A stretch of DNA of 64,000 bases from Azolla caroliniana (GCA_043228905.1 JBHGNT010000008.1:930001-994000); one strand, 5' to 3'. Shown: positions 48,291 to 59,631, numbered from the stretch's first letter. Notes: a model not told the origin generated them from the letters alone. A program made the numbers and translations.

Positions 48291-48997
48291 TTGGTGTGCA
48301 CCACTAGTATCAATTTCTTACCATCGCATAGTTCCTCTACCACCAATTTCAAGATAGGGGACACATGAATAGTTATTGAAACTACTTATCACCAAATAGT
48401 CATATCCAAGAGGCCTATATGAACATTGATAACTCATGCCTATCCATGTGCACATTTTTCTCTAGATTTGTGTATGCACATTCATTAGTAAAATTCTTCT
48501 ACATTGAGAGTCTCTACTATATCGCATAATAATATGCAAAAATGTTTCATTCCACTTTGGTTCCATTTTGATCACAATAGAAATGTTTCATTTTCATTGT
48601 ATTAACCATATATTGACTTTCAATTATGATAAAGTACTTATTCTTATTATCAACTTTTGTGACATGCTAACGTTTATGTAACTTTTGAGAATCTTTAATC
48701 ATGTTTTTAATAAAAAGATGTGTTGAATTCTTTCTCTAATTCTTTGGGATGGATGGATGGATCAAGATAAATTTGAGTGTGGATACATGTACAAACACAT
48801 AAAGAAAGAAGAGTCATGCAAGACATAAATTCCAAGTCGTTTTCACCTTGGACAAGTTAAACATTTATCAAAATACTTGGGCGAGCACGAGCACAAAATC
48901 CTTTTTTTTGTAAAAGTATTATATAATAAAACAACATCACAACACAAAAATCTTCTAGCTATAATAAGAGGCATTCACAACAAGGTAAACCCTTTAA

Positions 48998-49466
48998 GTA
49001 ACAATCGGCAACGGGTTGAACCAAACTGAACCGCTAAACCGCGGTTTAACGGTTTCAACGGTTCAGTTCGGTTCGTTTCATGTTTAGGTTTTTATTAACG
49101 GTTCAATTCGGTTTCAACAGTCAAAACCCACGGTTTAAATGGTTTCACGGTTTTTTATTTTTTTATTTTAATTTTAATTTTTAAAAAATTTAAAAAATTG
49201 TTAACAATCTTTTCATTTTTAGACCTTATTTTCACATTTTAGGAACATCTTTAAAATTTTTAAATTTTTAAAAAATGAAATATTATAAATATTAAAAAAT
49301 TAAAAATTTGACCTATGTTGAAAACCGAAATTGAACCACAAAACCGCGGTTTTTATGGTTTAATGGTTTAACGGTTAGAAAAATGTTTAACGATTTGGTT
49401 CCGGTTTCAAAAAATTTAAATGGTTTGGACCCTCTCAAACCGAACCGAACTGTTGCCGATTGTTAC
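48998..49466. mobile_element. AACCG-rich inverted-repeat element (MITE-like), 469 bp, with target duplication
   Basis: The left end GTAACAATCGGCAAC is the exact inverse of the right end GTTGCCGATTGTTAC (49452-49466). The flanks CTTTAA (48992-48997) and CTTTAA (49467-49472) are an exact 6-bp direct repeat. Sub-terminal regions are alternating GGTTTAACGG/CGGTTCGGTT-type motifs, inverted between the two ends, and the centre is AT-rich. No coding capacity, so non-autonomous. Confidence 0.85.
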
Positions 49467-49489
49467 CTTTAAGGTGTTGTAAGACTAAG

Positions 49490-51340
49490 TGAGCTACTTC
49501 AAGGACAATGTGCCCTTAGAACTTAGTTGTGAAAATGACCAAATGTACTTTCCTTTGATCGTATGTACCTATTGTGGTGCTCCATGAAGACTATCAAGCA
49601 AGATCCCATTTCACATACTCCAATTGTACCACATAGCCTAATACTTAAGGTAGTTACGAATGGTAAGGAGGGTAAAACTCAAATATTCATGAAACAAGAA
49701 CCATAGGAACGTCATTGTCTTTTGACAATGAATATATCCATGAAAGGAAACCCACTAAATGGATGGTGATGGTGGCCAAAGTTGCGAGATAAAACTCATG
49801 GATTTAGCATTTAGGCATGCAAGGAATCAATGTATGGCATACTAAACATGTTGTTGTTTGAGTTCTAGTGCTAAAGGTGACACACCCACCATTACTCACC
49901 GAAGAAACACTCCTACATCCAAAACTTGACACCACCGTCATATGCATCGAGTAATGTGCCATGCATTCGAAACCTTTGTCGCTAATCAAGCTCTACTTTT
50001 ACTCAACTTATCATAAATGTAATTGGTGGTCTGCAGTACGATTATAAATCAAATTCTGCCATGGTAGACCAAGTTTCGGTTTTTAGCATGATTCACAACA
50101 ATTTGTTATTCAAAATATCATGAAGGATGTCCATACTTGAATAAATCATTATTACATTGGGTGGAAAAAGAAGCTATCACTTATTAGAGTCAATATGATA
50201 TTACTTGGCCAAAATATTTTATGACTCGATCATTGATGATATCAATCTTAACTCCCCAAAGAAGAGGGATGAGACAATCATTGATGGCCAAAAACTTAAG
50301 GAGACCCAAAATCCAGGAATCATGCATTTTACTGCAACTAGTCCACATTCACTGAAATATCGTAAGAGGATATTTAAGTTGCTTAGGAAAAGCTTAAAAA
50401 TAATTGTTTGTAATTTCATCCCAACTTGAGCATTTATCTTCAAAATGATGTGAAATGGCATGCTCCAGCTCATCTTCATTTATATATTTTTCCAATGTCA
50501 TCACAACTTGGTGCTCAACCATCTCCTTAAATTTTTTAAGTAGTTACATTGATCATGGTGATCTCATCTCATTTGTAAGCAAGCCATCCATGCTAGTGAT
50601 CTCTAGGCGTAACAATCTTTAATCTAGCATGGAAGGCTTGTAACCCATGGAAGAATTTATGGGTTTGACAATTATGATAATGTTTATCCTACTTCATGCT
50701 TATTGTATGAGATTGTTCATTATTACGCATCAAAGGTCTTGTAGAAATTGAGACCATGTCACTTGTATATCCAACAACACATAAATTATGGGGACGTGCA
50801 CCGACAAAGCATCACATTGTCTTTATTTAATTGTTGGAGAAGTCTCAACTTTTGTTTCCATATTCATGAATGTAGAATTCCACAAGGATGGTTAAGATGT
50901 TGAATAATACAATAAAAAATATCCATGCATGTGAGACCATTGTGAGCTTGGACGTCTCATGTAAACTATCATATTATCAATTATCCCATAATTTGGCGAA
51001 AATGATCAAGTCCAAGAAAGGAACAAATAAATCTCAGGGATTGCCTTGCCAATACAGGTTGGAAACATTCAACGTTGGTATGTGTATTCCCCGAACAATT
51101 GGAAAATGGTAACAACATGCATACACATGTCGTATTTATGTTATTAAAAATTCTAGCAATAAGCCTCATCATGCATGTTACAAATTTACATCGATGCAAT
51201 CCAATCAACTTCATGTTAATGATCCATTGTGCAAATCGAAGGTATAACCAAGATTTCTTCCGATAATCCAAATCCATGGATCATACTTTAAGACTTCTAC
51301 CACAATCAAGTTCCAACCATTTCTTTCTAGAGCATCCATC
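49490..51340. other. Decayed repeat region, no intact gene
   Basis: 49490-50020 is a diverged copy of 47580-48290 (shared order of GGACAA, CTTAGTTGTG, TTGTACCACATA, GGTGACACACCCA-like blocks). Beyond 50020 there are only short frames without motifs. Confidence 0.5.
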
Positions 51341-51361
51341 AAATTATGAAACGAGACGAAC

Positions 51362-51543
51362 AAATCGGCAACGGTTCGGTTCGATTTTTCCTAAAATGTG
51401 AGAATTAGGCTTAAAAATGAAAAGGTTGTTTAAAAAATAATAATCAAATGGTTAAAAAAACTTGAACCTGAATTGAACCCAACCGTTTAAATTGTTAAGC
51501 CACGGTTTCGCGGTTCGGTTTGAACCGAACTCGATCGATACCA
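51362..51543. mobile_element. Eroded AACCG-rich inverted-repeat element
   Basis: The left end AATCGGCAACGGTTCGGTTCG matches the family seen at 48998-49466. The right end (CGCGGTTCGGTTTGAACCGAAC, then diverged) has lost the terminal GTTGCCGATT. AT-rich centre, no ORF. Confidence 0.6.
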
Positions 51544-51917
51544 CATTATCAAGCAAAAAGAATGGGCCAATTAAGTCAGTTTGCATAAAGATTCTTGTCT
51601 TTCACATAAGAGGAGGAGACTAATGTTTTCCTAATAATTATCAAAAGTAGTTTAGTTTTTTGTTTTTTTTCTTAGAATTAGAATTAGAATTAGGGGGGGC
51701 ATCAGAAGATTTGTTGACTTGAGTAAGAATGTTTATTATTAAATGTCAGTTTCCATGGATTGATGTGATGGCATGTAGGTTCGGACCAATTGCGAAAAGC
51801 AACGAGTTAATTAATATTAGTTTATTTGATCCGATCCTTAATCATCTCCTCTAACTGCGAGAGAGACCAGTCACGCTGCATAACTGATGATATCAAGAAA
51901 TTGCGCGGACAAATTGG

Positions 51918-51927
51918 TATAAAAAAG
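51918..51927 (+). promoter_or_regulatory. Putative TATA box of the pectate lyase gene
   Basis: TATAAAAAAG lies about 215 bp before the pectate lyase ATG (52134), a reasonable distance for a TATA box plus leader. Confidence 0.45.
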
Positions 51928-52133
51928 GAGCCGCAATGTGCAGGCAAGACAACATTTGTCAGAATCCATCTTTAGCTATTTAATATCCTTTATATCTTTC
52001 TGAGGGCTTCAATCACATCTAATTGAGGTTTCTCAACATCTAGAGCTGAATTAATCCATCCGATTTTTAAACATTAACTAGCCACGCCGGTTCAATCCCA
52101 TTCAATTGCATAAATTCTGAAATTATTAGTGAC

Positions 52134-54615
52134 ATGGACGACATGATTCAGATTATTAAGAAGAAGACAGCTACTTTTAATTCTCATTCTAATTCTAGTT
52201 TGAAAGAAACAAATTATTACAACCCATTCTTCTTCTTGTCCTTCTTGCTTATCTTTGTGGATCTTGCGACAGCTTCCTCATCCGGAACTACTTACAACAG
52301 GTAAATTCTCAATATAATTAGGTCACAGGGATCATCCAATTTCCTGATCGTTGTCAGGAAGAAAGATTACCACTCATGCATATATATATATATATATATA
52401 CGTTGTGAATGTTGCAATTACATTGCTAATAGAACTAAGATACGCAGAATCTTTTCTCAATTTACAAACACACAATTTAAAACCTAGAGATACAAAAATA
52501 CAGGCGAGGTCATATCCAGAATTACATTAATTTAAAGGAATTCATGTAATTCTGGATCGATATGATCTCTGTATTTTGTATCTCTTGTTGTTAATTAAGT
52601 ACGACATCAACAGATCAACATTACAGCATATAAGATACAAGTTAAATGTGGTCTCATGAAAAATTCCTTCTACCAAATGATTCCGTCATTATAGATCCAC
52701 AAACTTACATATTACAATCCATGGCAAGTTGGAAAATCAAATCTGACAAACAAAAAGACATTCTTCTGAATCATGCTCCTACAGACCTAATGATTGACAA
52801 TTGATATTAAGCTCCCTTTTTTTCAAACCCTATTAACCCTACTTTTTTGAAAAATCCAATACCTGTTGTGGATTGCATGGCTAGGAGGCAAAGTAGGTTA
52901 ACACATCAGCCTCATTACAAATTGGTTTTTTGTCTTGATCCAATTGAACAATTCCAGATTAGTACAACCCATAAGGTTGATTCACATCTTGTGCTCAGGC
53001 CACTTTAACATACATGATCTTGCACCTTTTTCACACACAACTAGATTGTTAATGGAATGACATAACACAACCCTAGGTACTATTGGCATGACATAACACA
53101 CCTAGGTACTACTGGCATGAGATGACACTACGGATAGTATCGGACGGACATCTCGCCATATGGTTCCCAAGTCTTTTAGAGGGGTGGAGCTATAATGACA
53201 GGGAGGGAGATGTGAGTTTGATTGATACACCAATGTGGCAAAGTAGTTGAGCTAGGTAGGGTAGAAAAGAAAGAGAGAGATTTAACAACAATAAGCTCAT
53301 TATTCCCGTGGCGAGCAGCATAGATGAGTGTTGGAGACGCGACGACAATTGGGCGCAACATCGCATGGCGCTAGCGGATTGCGCCATCGGGTTCGGTAGC
53401 GGAACCACGGGCGGGAAGGGCGGCCAATTCTATATTGTCACGGACAATGGCGACGACCCAGAGACCCCGAAGCCCGGGACATTGCGGTATGGTGTGATCC
53501 AAGAGGAGCCCCTTTGGATATTCTTCGCGCACGACATGGTCATCACGCTCCGGAACGAGCTCCTTGTGACCGATGACAAGACCCTCGATGGCCGCGGGGC
53601 CAAGGTGCATATAGCCTATGGGCCTTGCCTCACTTTGCAATACGTGAGCAACGTAATCGTGCATGGATTGCACATCCACGATTGTCAGCCTGGGTCCCCT
53701 GGCCTCGTGCGTAGCTCCACTTCTCACATCGGCTACCGTGCTGGCTCAGATGGTGATGCCATAAGTGTCTTCGGGTCGCAACACATTTGGATTGACCACA
53801 ACTCCCTCGCCTCGTGTGCTGATGGCCTCATCGATGTCATCCATGCCTCGTCCCTCGTCACAATATCCAATAACCACTTCTCGAACCACGACAAGGTCAT
53901 GCTCCTAGGCCATAGTGACATCTACTCCGCCGATACCACAATGCGGGTCACCGTCGCCTTCAACCACTTCGGTCCGGGGCTAGTCCAACGTATGCCTAGG
54001 TGAGAGTAATTTGGTTGTACATGTTTATAGTAATTTAGTTTTAGGTTTCTTTAACACCTCTAATACTAGTACTACCTACATGTCATGAAATGAACCCATT
54101 TGATTTTATCATGTAGGTGTCGTTTCGGATACTTTCACGTCGTCAATAATGATTATTACGATGGATGGGGACAATATGCAATCGGAGGAAGTGCCTCTCC
54201 CACCATCATTAGCCAAGGCAACAGATTTCGTCCCTCTTCCGGCAACGTTAAGGAGGTGATCCACATAATTTCAATTCATAAATTCTTACATGCAACACAT
54301 GTTTTAATGTTGACACTCACTAGACTAAGTATGGTTCTACAAATGGACCTATGATGAGAGATCACTCAATCCTATTCATTATTTGTATAGGTGACCAAAC
54401 GTGAGGCGGCTTCGGACACAACATGGAAAAATTGGAGGTGGAGATCCGTTGAGGATACATTTGTTGAGGGGGCATACTTCGTGCAATCGGGTCCTAGTGT
54501 TGACACATCTGACAAGCTTTACAGTACTGCATTAGTACAATATTCTGGGACGTTCTCCCCATATATGACTGCTTTTGCTGGAGCACTCTCATGTTCGACT
54601 ACATCTGCTTGTTAA
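52134..54615 (+). CDS. PLL: Pectate lyase (polysaccharide lyase family 1)
   Basis: Four exons: 52134-52300, 53280-53999, 54117-54255 and 54391-54615. Total 1251 nt, 416 residues, all frames closing (the exon 2 acceptor could be six bases earlier). It cleaves de-esterified homogalacturonan by beta-elimination in the cell wall, needing calcium. Exon 1 gives a hydrophobic signal segment ([16 protein letters not shown]) after about 31 polar residues; a second Met at 52143 is an alternative start. Family signatures are [64 protein letters not shown], and [19 protein letters not shown] with the catalytic Arg region. Exon 2 is strikingly GC-rich compared with its AT-rich flanks. No stop or frameshift. 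Exon 1 assignment is the least certain part. Confidence 0.92.
52380..52400. repeat. TA microsatellite in pectate lyase intron 1
   Basis: About ten TA units. Confidence 0.8.
52485..52586. repeat. Foldback/hairpin sequence in pectate lyase intron 1
   Basis: The left arm 52485-52527 (TAGAGATACAAAAATACAGG ... CCAGAATTACAT) pairs with the inverted right arm 52544-52586 (ATGTAATTCTGG ... CTGTATTTTGTATCTCTTG), with small bulges and a 16-nt loop. It could be a tiny MITE or a small-RNA-type hairpin. Confidence 0.8.
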
Positions 54616-57145
54616 GCCCCACCTAGTTGTTTGTTATATATATTTTCCATGGGCACATCTAGTGCTCGTAGAAGTGGTGTTGGGCTTCCACCCTCTACAT
54701 GAACTCATTGTAAACTCTCATGATTGATTTTCAAACATTGGTGTGAAAGATATTGACACGTATTCTTGGATTAATTTGCAAGTGCCGAACCACGAATGAT
54801 CATATTGTGTTATTGCCAAGTTGTGCTAAGTTCTAACCCATATTTCTGTGTTCTTATAATAATGCAAATATGTCACCATAACATCAATTCAAGCAAAGTA
54901 AGGATAATGATTCCCTTCTTTAAAACTTTTGTGAAGTTGTTACCATTGATATTAAACTCAAACTCAATTGGCTTTTTTCATAATGCAAAGGAGTACCGAG
55001 CTTTCCACATTATAAGTTCTGTTCAATATCTCCATTGAGCAACATAATATTTAATGCTATTTTAATAACACTATGTATATACGTATTACTACATATTATG
55101 AATCGTCTACTGTACAAAGTTATAACTTCTTACATGTTTGTGTTGGCATTGTGCAACCATGTAATGCACAACACTCTTAAACATTTTGGATACCAACATA
55201 TCTCTTTTTACAAATTGTTGATCTTTTGATCAACACCGTTTAATTGAAAATCATATAGAAAATTTAAATATGCTTGAAAAATAAGGCCAGGGTATTGGTT
55301 AGGCAATGATGGAGCTTGGTCATGGTTGCATTAAATGTTTCCATGAAGTTCATTTCTTGTGAGAAGAACTATCCATATATATGATTATTTAACTTGGATA
55401 CAAATTTCGATGTCCTCAAATAGTTGGTGTAGCCTAGGCACCATGTAGAGCCACCTCGCCGACATAGGCCGAATCGTCATATGTCTGAATGAGCTTCATC
55501 CTAGTCTACTCAAGATGACGTCCTTGCACCCAATCTTGTTCCTGCTATGCCATGAAGTGAGCTATAAGGGAATGCTAGGTTCTTTGGGATGATTTTAGTT
55601 CCCTCTTTGTTGAAAATGCTCCAAATTAGTTCAACTATACTTTAGTGCTATCATTTCCCATACACTGTTCCAGAGTTTCCTTCGTAGCTCATTGGCCATG
55701 TCAAAATTGAGGCAACATTTGCCTACTCTTTGTATGTGAGCTCACTTACTTAAATGATATTGTGCCTCATAGCTCCTTAGCTTGTCTCCTAAAGCCAATT
55801 CTCTTGCCCTAAGTACTCTTTCAATGGTCATCTATTTATTCATCACCTATAGGGTTGTACATTATTGTTGCATGTTGGTGTGGTTTAGTAATTTAATCCC
55901 AATTATAAAGGGGTTTTATGTAATCCGATCAATGATGATTGATTTGTTTTTTCCAGAAAAAGATATCCATTCATTAGTTTAAACAATTTACAAAGTTTTC
56001 ATTCCTATTTGGTCGGTGGAGGAAAAAACCATTTTGGTGGATGAAAGTGCCAAAAAGGACTGCCATTCTTCGAGGCCATAAGTGGAGTAGTTGTCCACAA
56101 CGTAGGAAACTGATGGCGCTGAGCACCTTTATCGTTAGAATCTCCAACAATACAATCCCCTTGACCCTTCAAATTATGAACCATGTCCAACCAAATACTT
56201 TTTACCAATTCAGTAAATTTAAGAATATCAAAATGGCATTCTCATCTTACAAGGATGTCGCGAAAATCAGGGTGCAACAACAGGTGTGTTTCTGATTATT
56301 AAAAATTCTGATTAGGATTGCTTTCATACATATTTCAGATTAGGGTTTTTGATTCCTTTAAATAGTTGATTTTTGATTAGGGTTTCTCATTAAGGTTTCA
56401 GATTTCTGATTACGGTTGAAAATTTCTGATTTAGGGTTGAAATTTTGCACCAATACACATTTTTTATTACAATGGTTGTTTGTCTGCAAATTTCCCCCAA
56501 ACTTGATTTAGGATTTTGATGGATGTGTTTGATTTTTTATTTTTGATTCTTCCCTACTAATTATGATTCTAAATACACATGTCCTAGCAGAGCAAAGGTA
56601 ACATGTATTGATTTTTGATTTCAGGTGGCTCGTTCCTCCATATCCTAGGGCGTTGAACTTTGCCAAGTTTTGTGAGACAAAGGAGAAAACACGTTCATGT
56701 TCACAAGTGGAAGGATCGCGCATTCCACTTGTAGAATCTTCTTGAAACTATCCAAATATACCCTCTCTACAAAAATTGGATGCACTAGTATCACATGGTC
56801 CACAACTTGATTAGAATTTGCAAATATAAAAATACATGATAGGTCTACTATGGACAGTCATAACACCAATTCTACGACCATGTTATGTTAAGGTAATGTT
56901 TGACCAAAATCAGCCTCAATTTAAACTAATTCATGTTTCTCCATAAATTTGGTAGTCAGCAATGCACGCGGTGAAACCAATGTCATAAGTCTACTAACCA
57001 AGTATATAAAAATAAAATTGAAACATATAGAAGATTATAAAGAATAGAATCCACCAAGTAAAACCCAAAATTTGTATTAATAATGTGAATACCAAACAAT
57101 ACATTTCGCGTTTTGAAAAGAGTCTATTACATAGCAAGCAAATCG
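54616..57145. other. Intergenic, AT-rich, no gene recognised
   Basis: The first 200 bp probably hold the pectate lyase 3' UTR. Around 56290-56460 several degenerate TTCTGATTAGGGTTT-like units occur. Open frames at 56005-56208 and elsewhere have no known motif. Confidence 0.5.
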
Positions 57146-58418
57146 TCAAATGTCATTTTCTTCGTCATCTTGTATATAACTCTCTTCGGCTATACGTGCA
57201 TTGGCTTCCCCTTTTAGCCGAGCCAACGAAATATCTTCTATAAGCTTATCATCAAGCTCTATTAGCTCCCCCGGTTCCCCAGCTAATGGAGGAATAGGCT
57301 CTTGTGAAGCAGGTTGAAACCTTTCGGTATCAGCGAGGTTATTTGCACCGACCTCCTCGTCTTGGTCTGGGCACTCCCACATAGCCTTAATCCTCATGTT
57401 TATAAATATAACTTGCTCCTCGTCCTTCTCTAATGCAACTGTGTTTCTAAAGAGCTTCAATGCACATGCAGACTTTGACCCTGTGAAGAAAGTAACAAGA
57501 AGAATTAGTTCTCAAACAAAAAGATTCAGTATTGGTTATCTCAACATCGTTAACCTAGTTCGAGGAATACCTGTGCTAGAAAAGAGGTCTAATATCCAAT
57601 CTCCTTCTACAGAAAACATCTCGATCAAGGGCATCATAAGTCGTTGAGGTTTTTGGTATGGGTTGACAAGTCCCCGTTCTGTCGTGGTGACATGTCACAA
57701 TTTCTGTGTCACTACTGGATATACCAGCAGATTTGAACCTCCCACTTCATTAGAATGCTCCTTGATTCTTTGTTTCTTAATTTCATCGAATTACCCAACC
57801 GTAATGTATTCAATGGCATTTACGAACTGAAAGGTTGGCCCTCTATTTACATTGGTTTTTATCCTATAACAAATATTACATCGAGTTAAGAATAGATTGA
57901 ACAATCTTAAGAAAGACAATATAGTGAATGAGACATATAAATAATCCTTACCATGCAAGGTTCTCGATGCCATGGCAACGAGATCTCAAAGCTTGAGCTA
58001 CCGAGTACCCTTGGTCCATACTATGAAAGACAACTATTCTCCACAAGGATGTAGTCGTTAGCTCAGCAAAATCCTTGACCATCTTCTCTAACAGTTTAAA
58101 CCTAAATGGTTCATCATCGTATGATGACCTTGCCATTCGAAATCCGTATGGAATATCCGCAATCATTAGCGTATATTCCTTCTTTGGCACTTTTTGGATC
58201 ATGTCAACGACATCGCCGCAAACCACGTTGTAGTAAAGATCTCTCGTAATATCCTTTTTGTGGCTAAATTTTTTGAAGGAGCCATCTTCCTCAGTTTCGT
58301 ATGCCTTGACTAAGAGACAATCCTTTTCTTTTCTGGCTCTCTCGAGATGTGCAAGGAAGGATGTTGGGAAATCGTGTATATCCTTAACTTCTCCTTGTTT
58401 CTTGCCACGACACGGTTT
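57146..58418 (-). pseudogene. DNA N6-adenine/N4-cytosine methyltransferase-like gene, 3' exons, with two premature stops
   Basis: Three exons on the minus strand: 57952-58418, 57571-57863 and 57146-57480, with GT..AG introns and phases that join exactly (1095 nt). The first opens right after an acceptor (CTATTAG), so more exons lie upstream. Order of motifs: YTLMIADIPYGF (DxPY catalytic motif IV); NRGPTFQFVNAIEYITVG; QKPQRLMMPLIEMF; then GDWILDLFSSTGSKSACAL (SAM-binding motif I, spliced across exons 2 and 3) and FRNTVALEKDEEQ. DxPY before the SAM motif is the beta-class order of bacterial amino-methyltransferases (PF01555 type). An acidic tail follows to the TGA at 57146. Two in-frame stops, TAA (57791-57793) and TGA (57695-57697), lie between the motifs, and a copia element sits in the next intron upstream. 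DNA as substrate is inferred. Confidence 0.75.
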
Positions 58419-58502
58419 CTAATAGAAGCAATAAGATATCAAGTATTATTACACAACCTCTATATATGAGGAAAGCTTAATGAAAAACCACCAATACTAA
58501 CC

Positions 58503-58899
58503 TGTTAAAGATTGCTTGCGGAAGCGTTAGAAAGAACAATACACAAAGAGAGAGAAAGAGTACGCGGGAGAGAGAGAGAGAGAGAGAGAGAGAGCAGGAC
58601 ACACTATTCTTCAAAATTATATGAATACTTTGTGCTTTGTATCTACAACGCGCTCATCAACGCTATTTATACAAGTCCACACGGGATTGTTAGAAGTACG
58701 GTGTACTTCAATGCTCACATGAGCATCTGACACTAACTACGAGACTATAATTGCCTAGTAGTCTAACCTATACTAGGTTTTTGGTTATGGATTGGATCCG
58801 GCATACCGGCTCCCCAGCTCACCGGCATACCGAATGATCTCGCGTACCAGCTCAGGCTTATTCAGCCGATCCGGCTCCGGTTGAGCTTGCCGCTCAACA
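58503..58899 (-). mobile_element. 3' LTR of copia element 2
   Basis: 397 bp, TG..CA, related to the other three LTRs; contains TATAAATA on the minus strand near 58662-58669 and a GA microsatellite (about 58567-58595) absent from the others. Confidence 0.9.
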
Positions 58900-59631
58900 C
58901 TCCCCCTCAAGCTCAACCTGAGGTAGGGTCGTAATGTCAACCTCTGTGGCAGCCGGTTCTTCCAACCAACTTCTCTTGGCGTCACTTCGCCTTGCTCGCG
59001 CTCCTTGTCCGGTCCGGTCCCGTTTGCCGCGACCCCTTTGGTTCTGCGCGCCTCGACCTTCGGCATGTCTGCTCAATAGGCCCATCTCAGCTCCTTTGCT
59101 GCTATGACTCCGGCGCTTGCCGATCCGTCGGTTCCTCCACGATGGCATCGACTTCCGCTGTGTCCGTGTCTCCTTGGCCTCTCGTTGATCCGACTCATCC
59201 GGATCTGTTTGTTGATCCGAATCGGCTGTCTCCGACTCGTTCCAACTCTTGTCCGAATCGGTATCCTCCGATTCGATTTTCGGCTTCAGGCCTCTCACCA
59301 CATCAGACCACGTTTGGGTCTTGGCCTTCTCCGTGCTTCCCTTGGCTTCTTCAGCCGGTTCACCGAAGTCGAATTCTTCATTCGACTCCGCATCATGGCC
59401 ATTACGATCGTGATGACCTCCGCATAGCATGCACTTCTCTTCCTGAGTGTACACTTCTTCTTCACAGCCGCTCACTCCGACCTCCTTTGTCGACTCGGCT
59501 TCATTTTTCTTCTTGTCTCCACCTCTACCGGTTCTTCTCTTACCTACGGGTTCAACAATTTTTTTTCCTTTACCTGTTTCATTAGTGTCTTTGCCCTTGT
59601 GTCCCCCCCTCAAGTGCGGCACGTCGAGATG
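58894..59631 (-). CDS. Extra 3' ORF of copia element 2, unknown function
   Basis: An open frame of about 245 codons directly after the pol stop (TAG 59632-59634), in the same frame, ending at a TGA inside the 3' LTR. It starts HLDVPHLRGG. It is colinear with the extra ORF of element 1 (TDSDKSWNE, RNRRIGKRRSH, RDRTG-GARARRSDAKRSW, QVELEGEC) but has an additional block with CMLCGGHHDRNGH, a possible zinc-binding motif. Highly charged, no membrane segment. No known family recognised. There is no ATG near the start, so expression would need readthrough, fusion to pol, or splicing. Confidence 0.7.
   Translation of the reverse strand, partial: HLDVPHLRGGHKGKDTNETGKGKKIVEPVGKRRTGRGGDKKKNEAESTKEVGVSGCEEEVYTQEEKCMLCGGHHDRNGHDAESNEEFDFGEPAEEAKGSTEKAKTQTWSDVVRGLKPKIESEDTDSDKSWNESETADSDQQTDPDESDQREAKETRTQRKSMPSWRNRRIGKRRSHSSKGAEMGLLSRHAEGRGAQNQRGRGKRDRTGQGARARRSDAKRSWLEEPAATEVDITTLPQVELEGEC
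58900..58911 (-). other. Polypurine tract of copia element 2
   Basis: GAGGGGGAG preceded by CTT on the minus strand, ending at the LTR's TG, as in element 1. Confidence 0.85.

Noticed and set aside
57146-58418. Bacterial contamination as the source of the methyltransferase
   Set aside because: Exons join in frame only through GT..AG introns, one splitting a codon of the SAM motif, and a plant copia element is inserted alongside.
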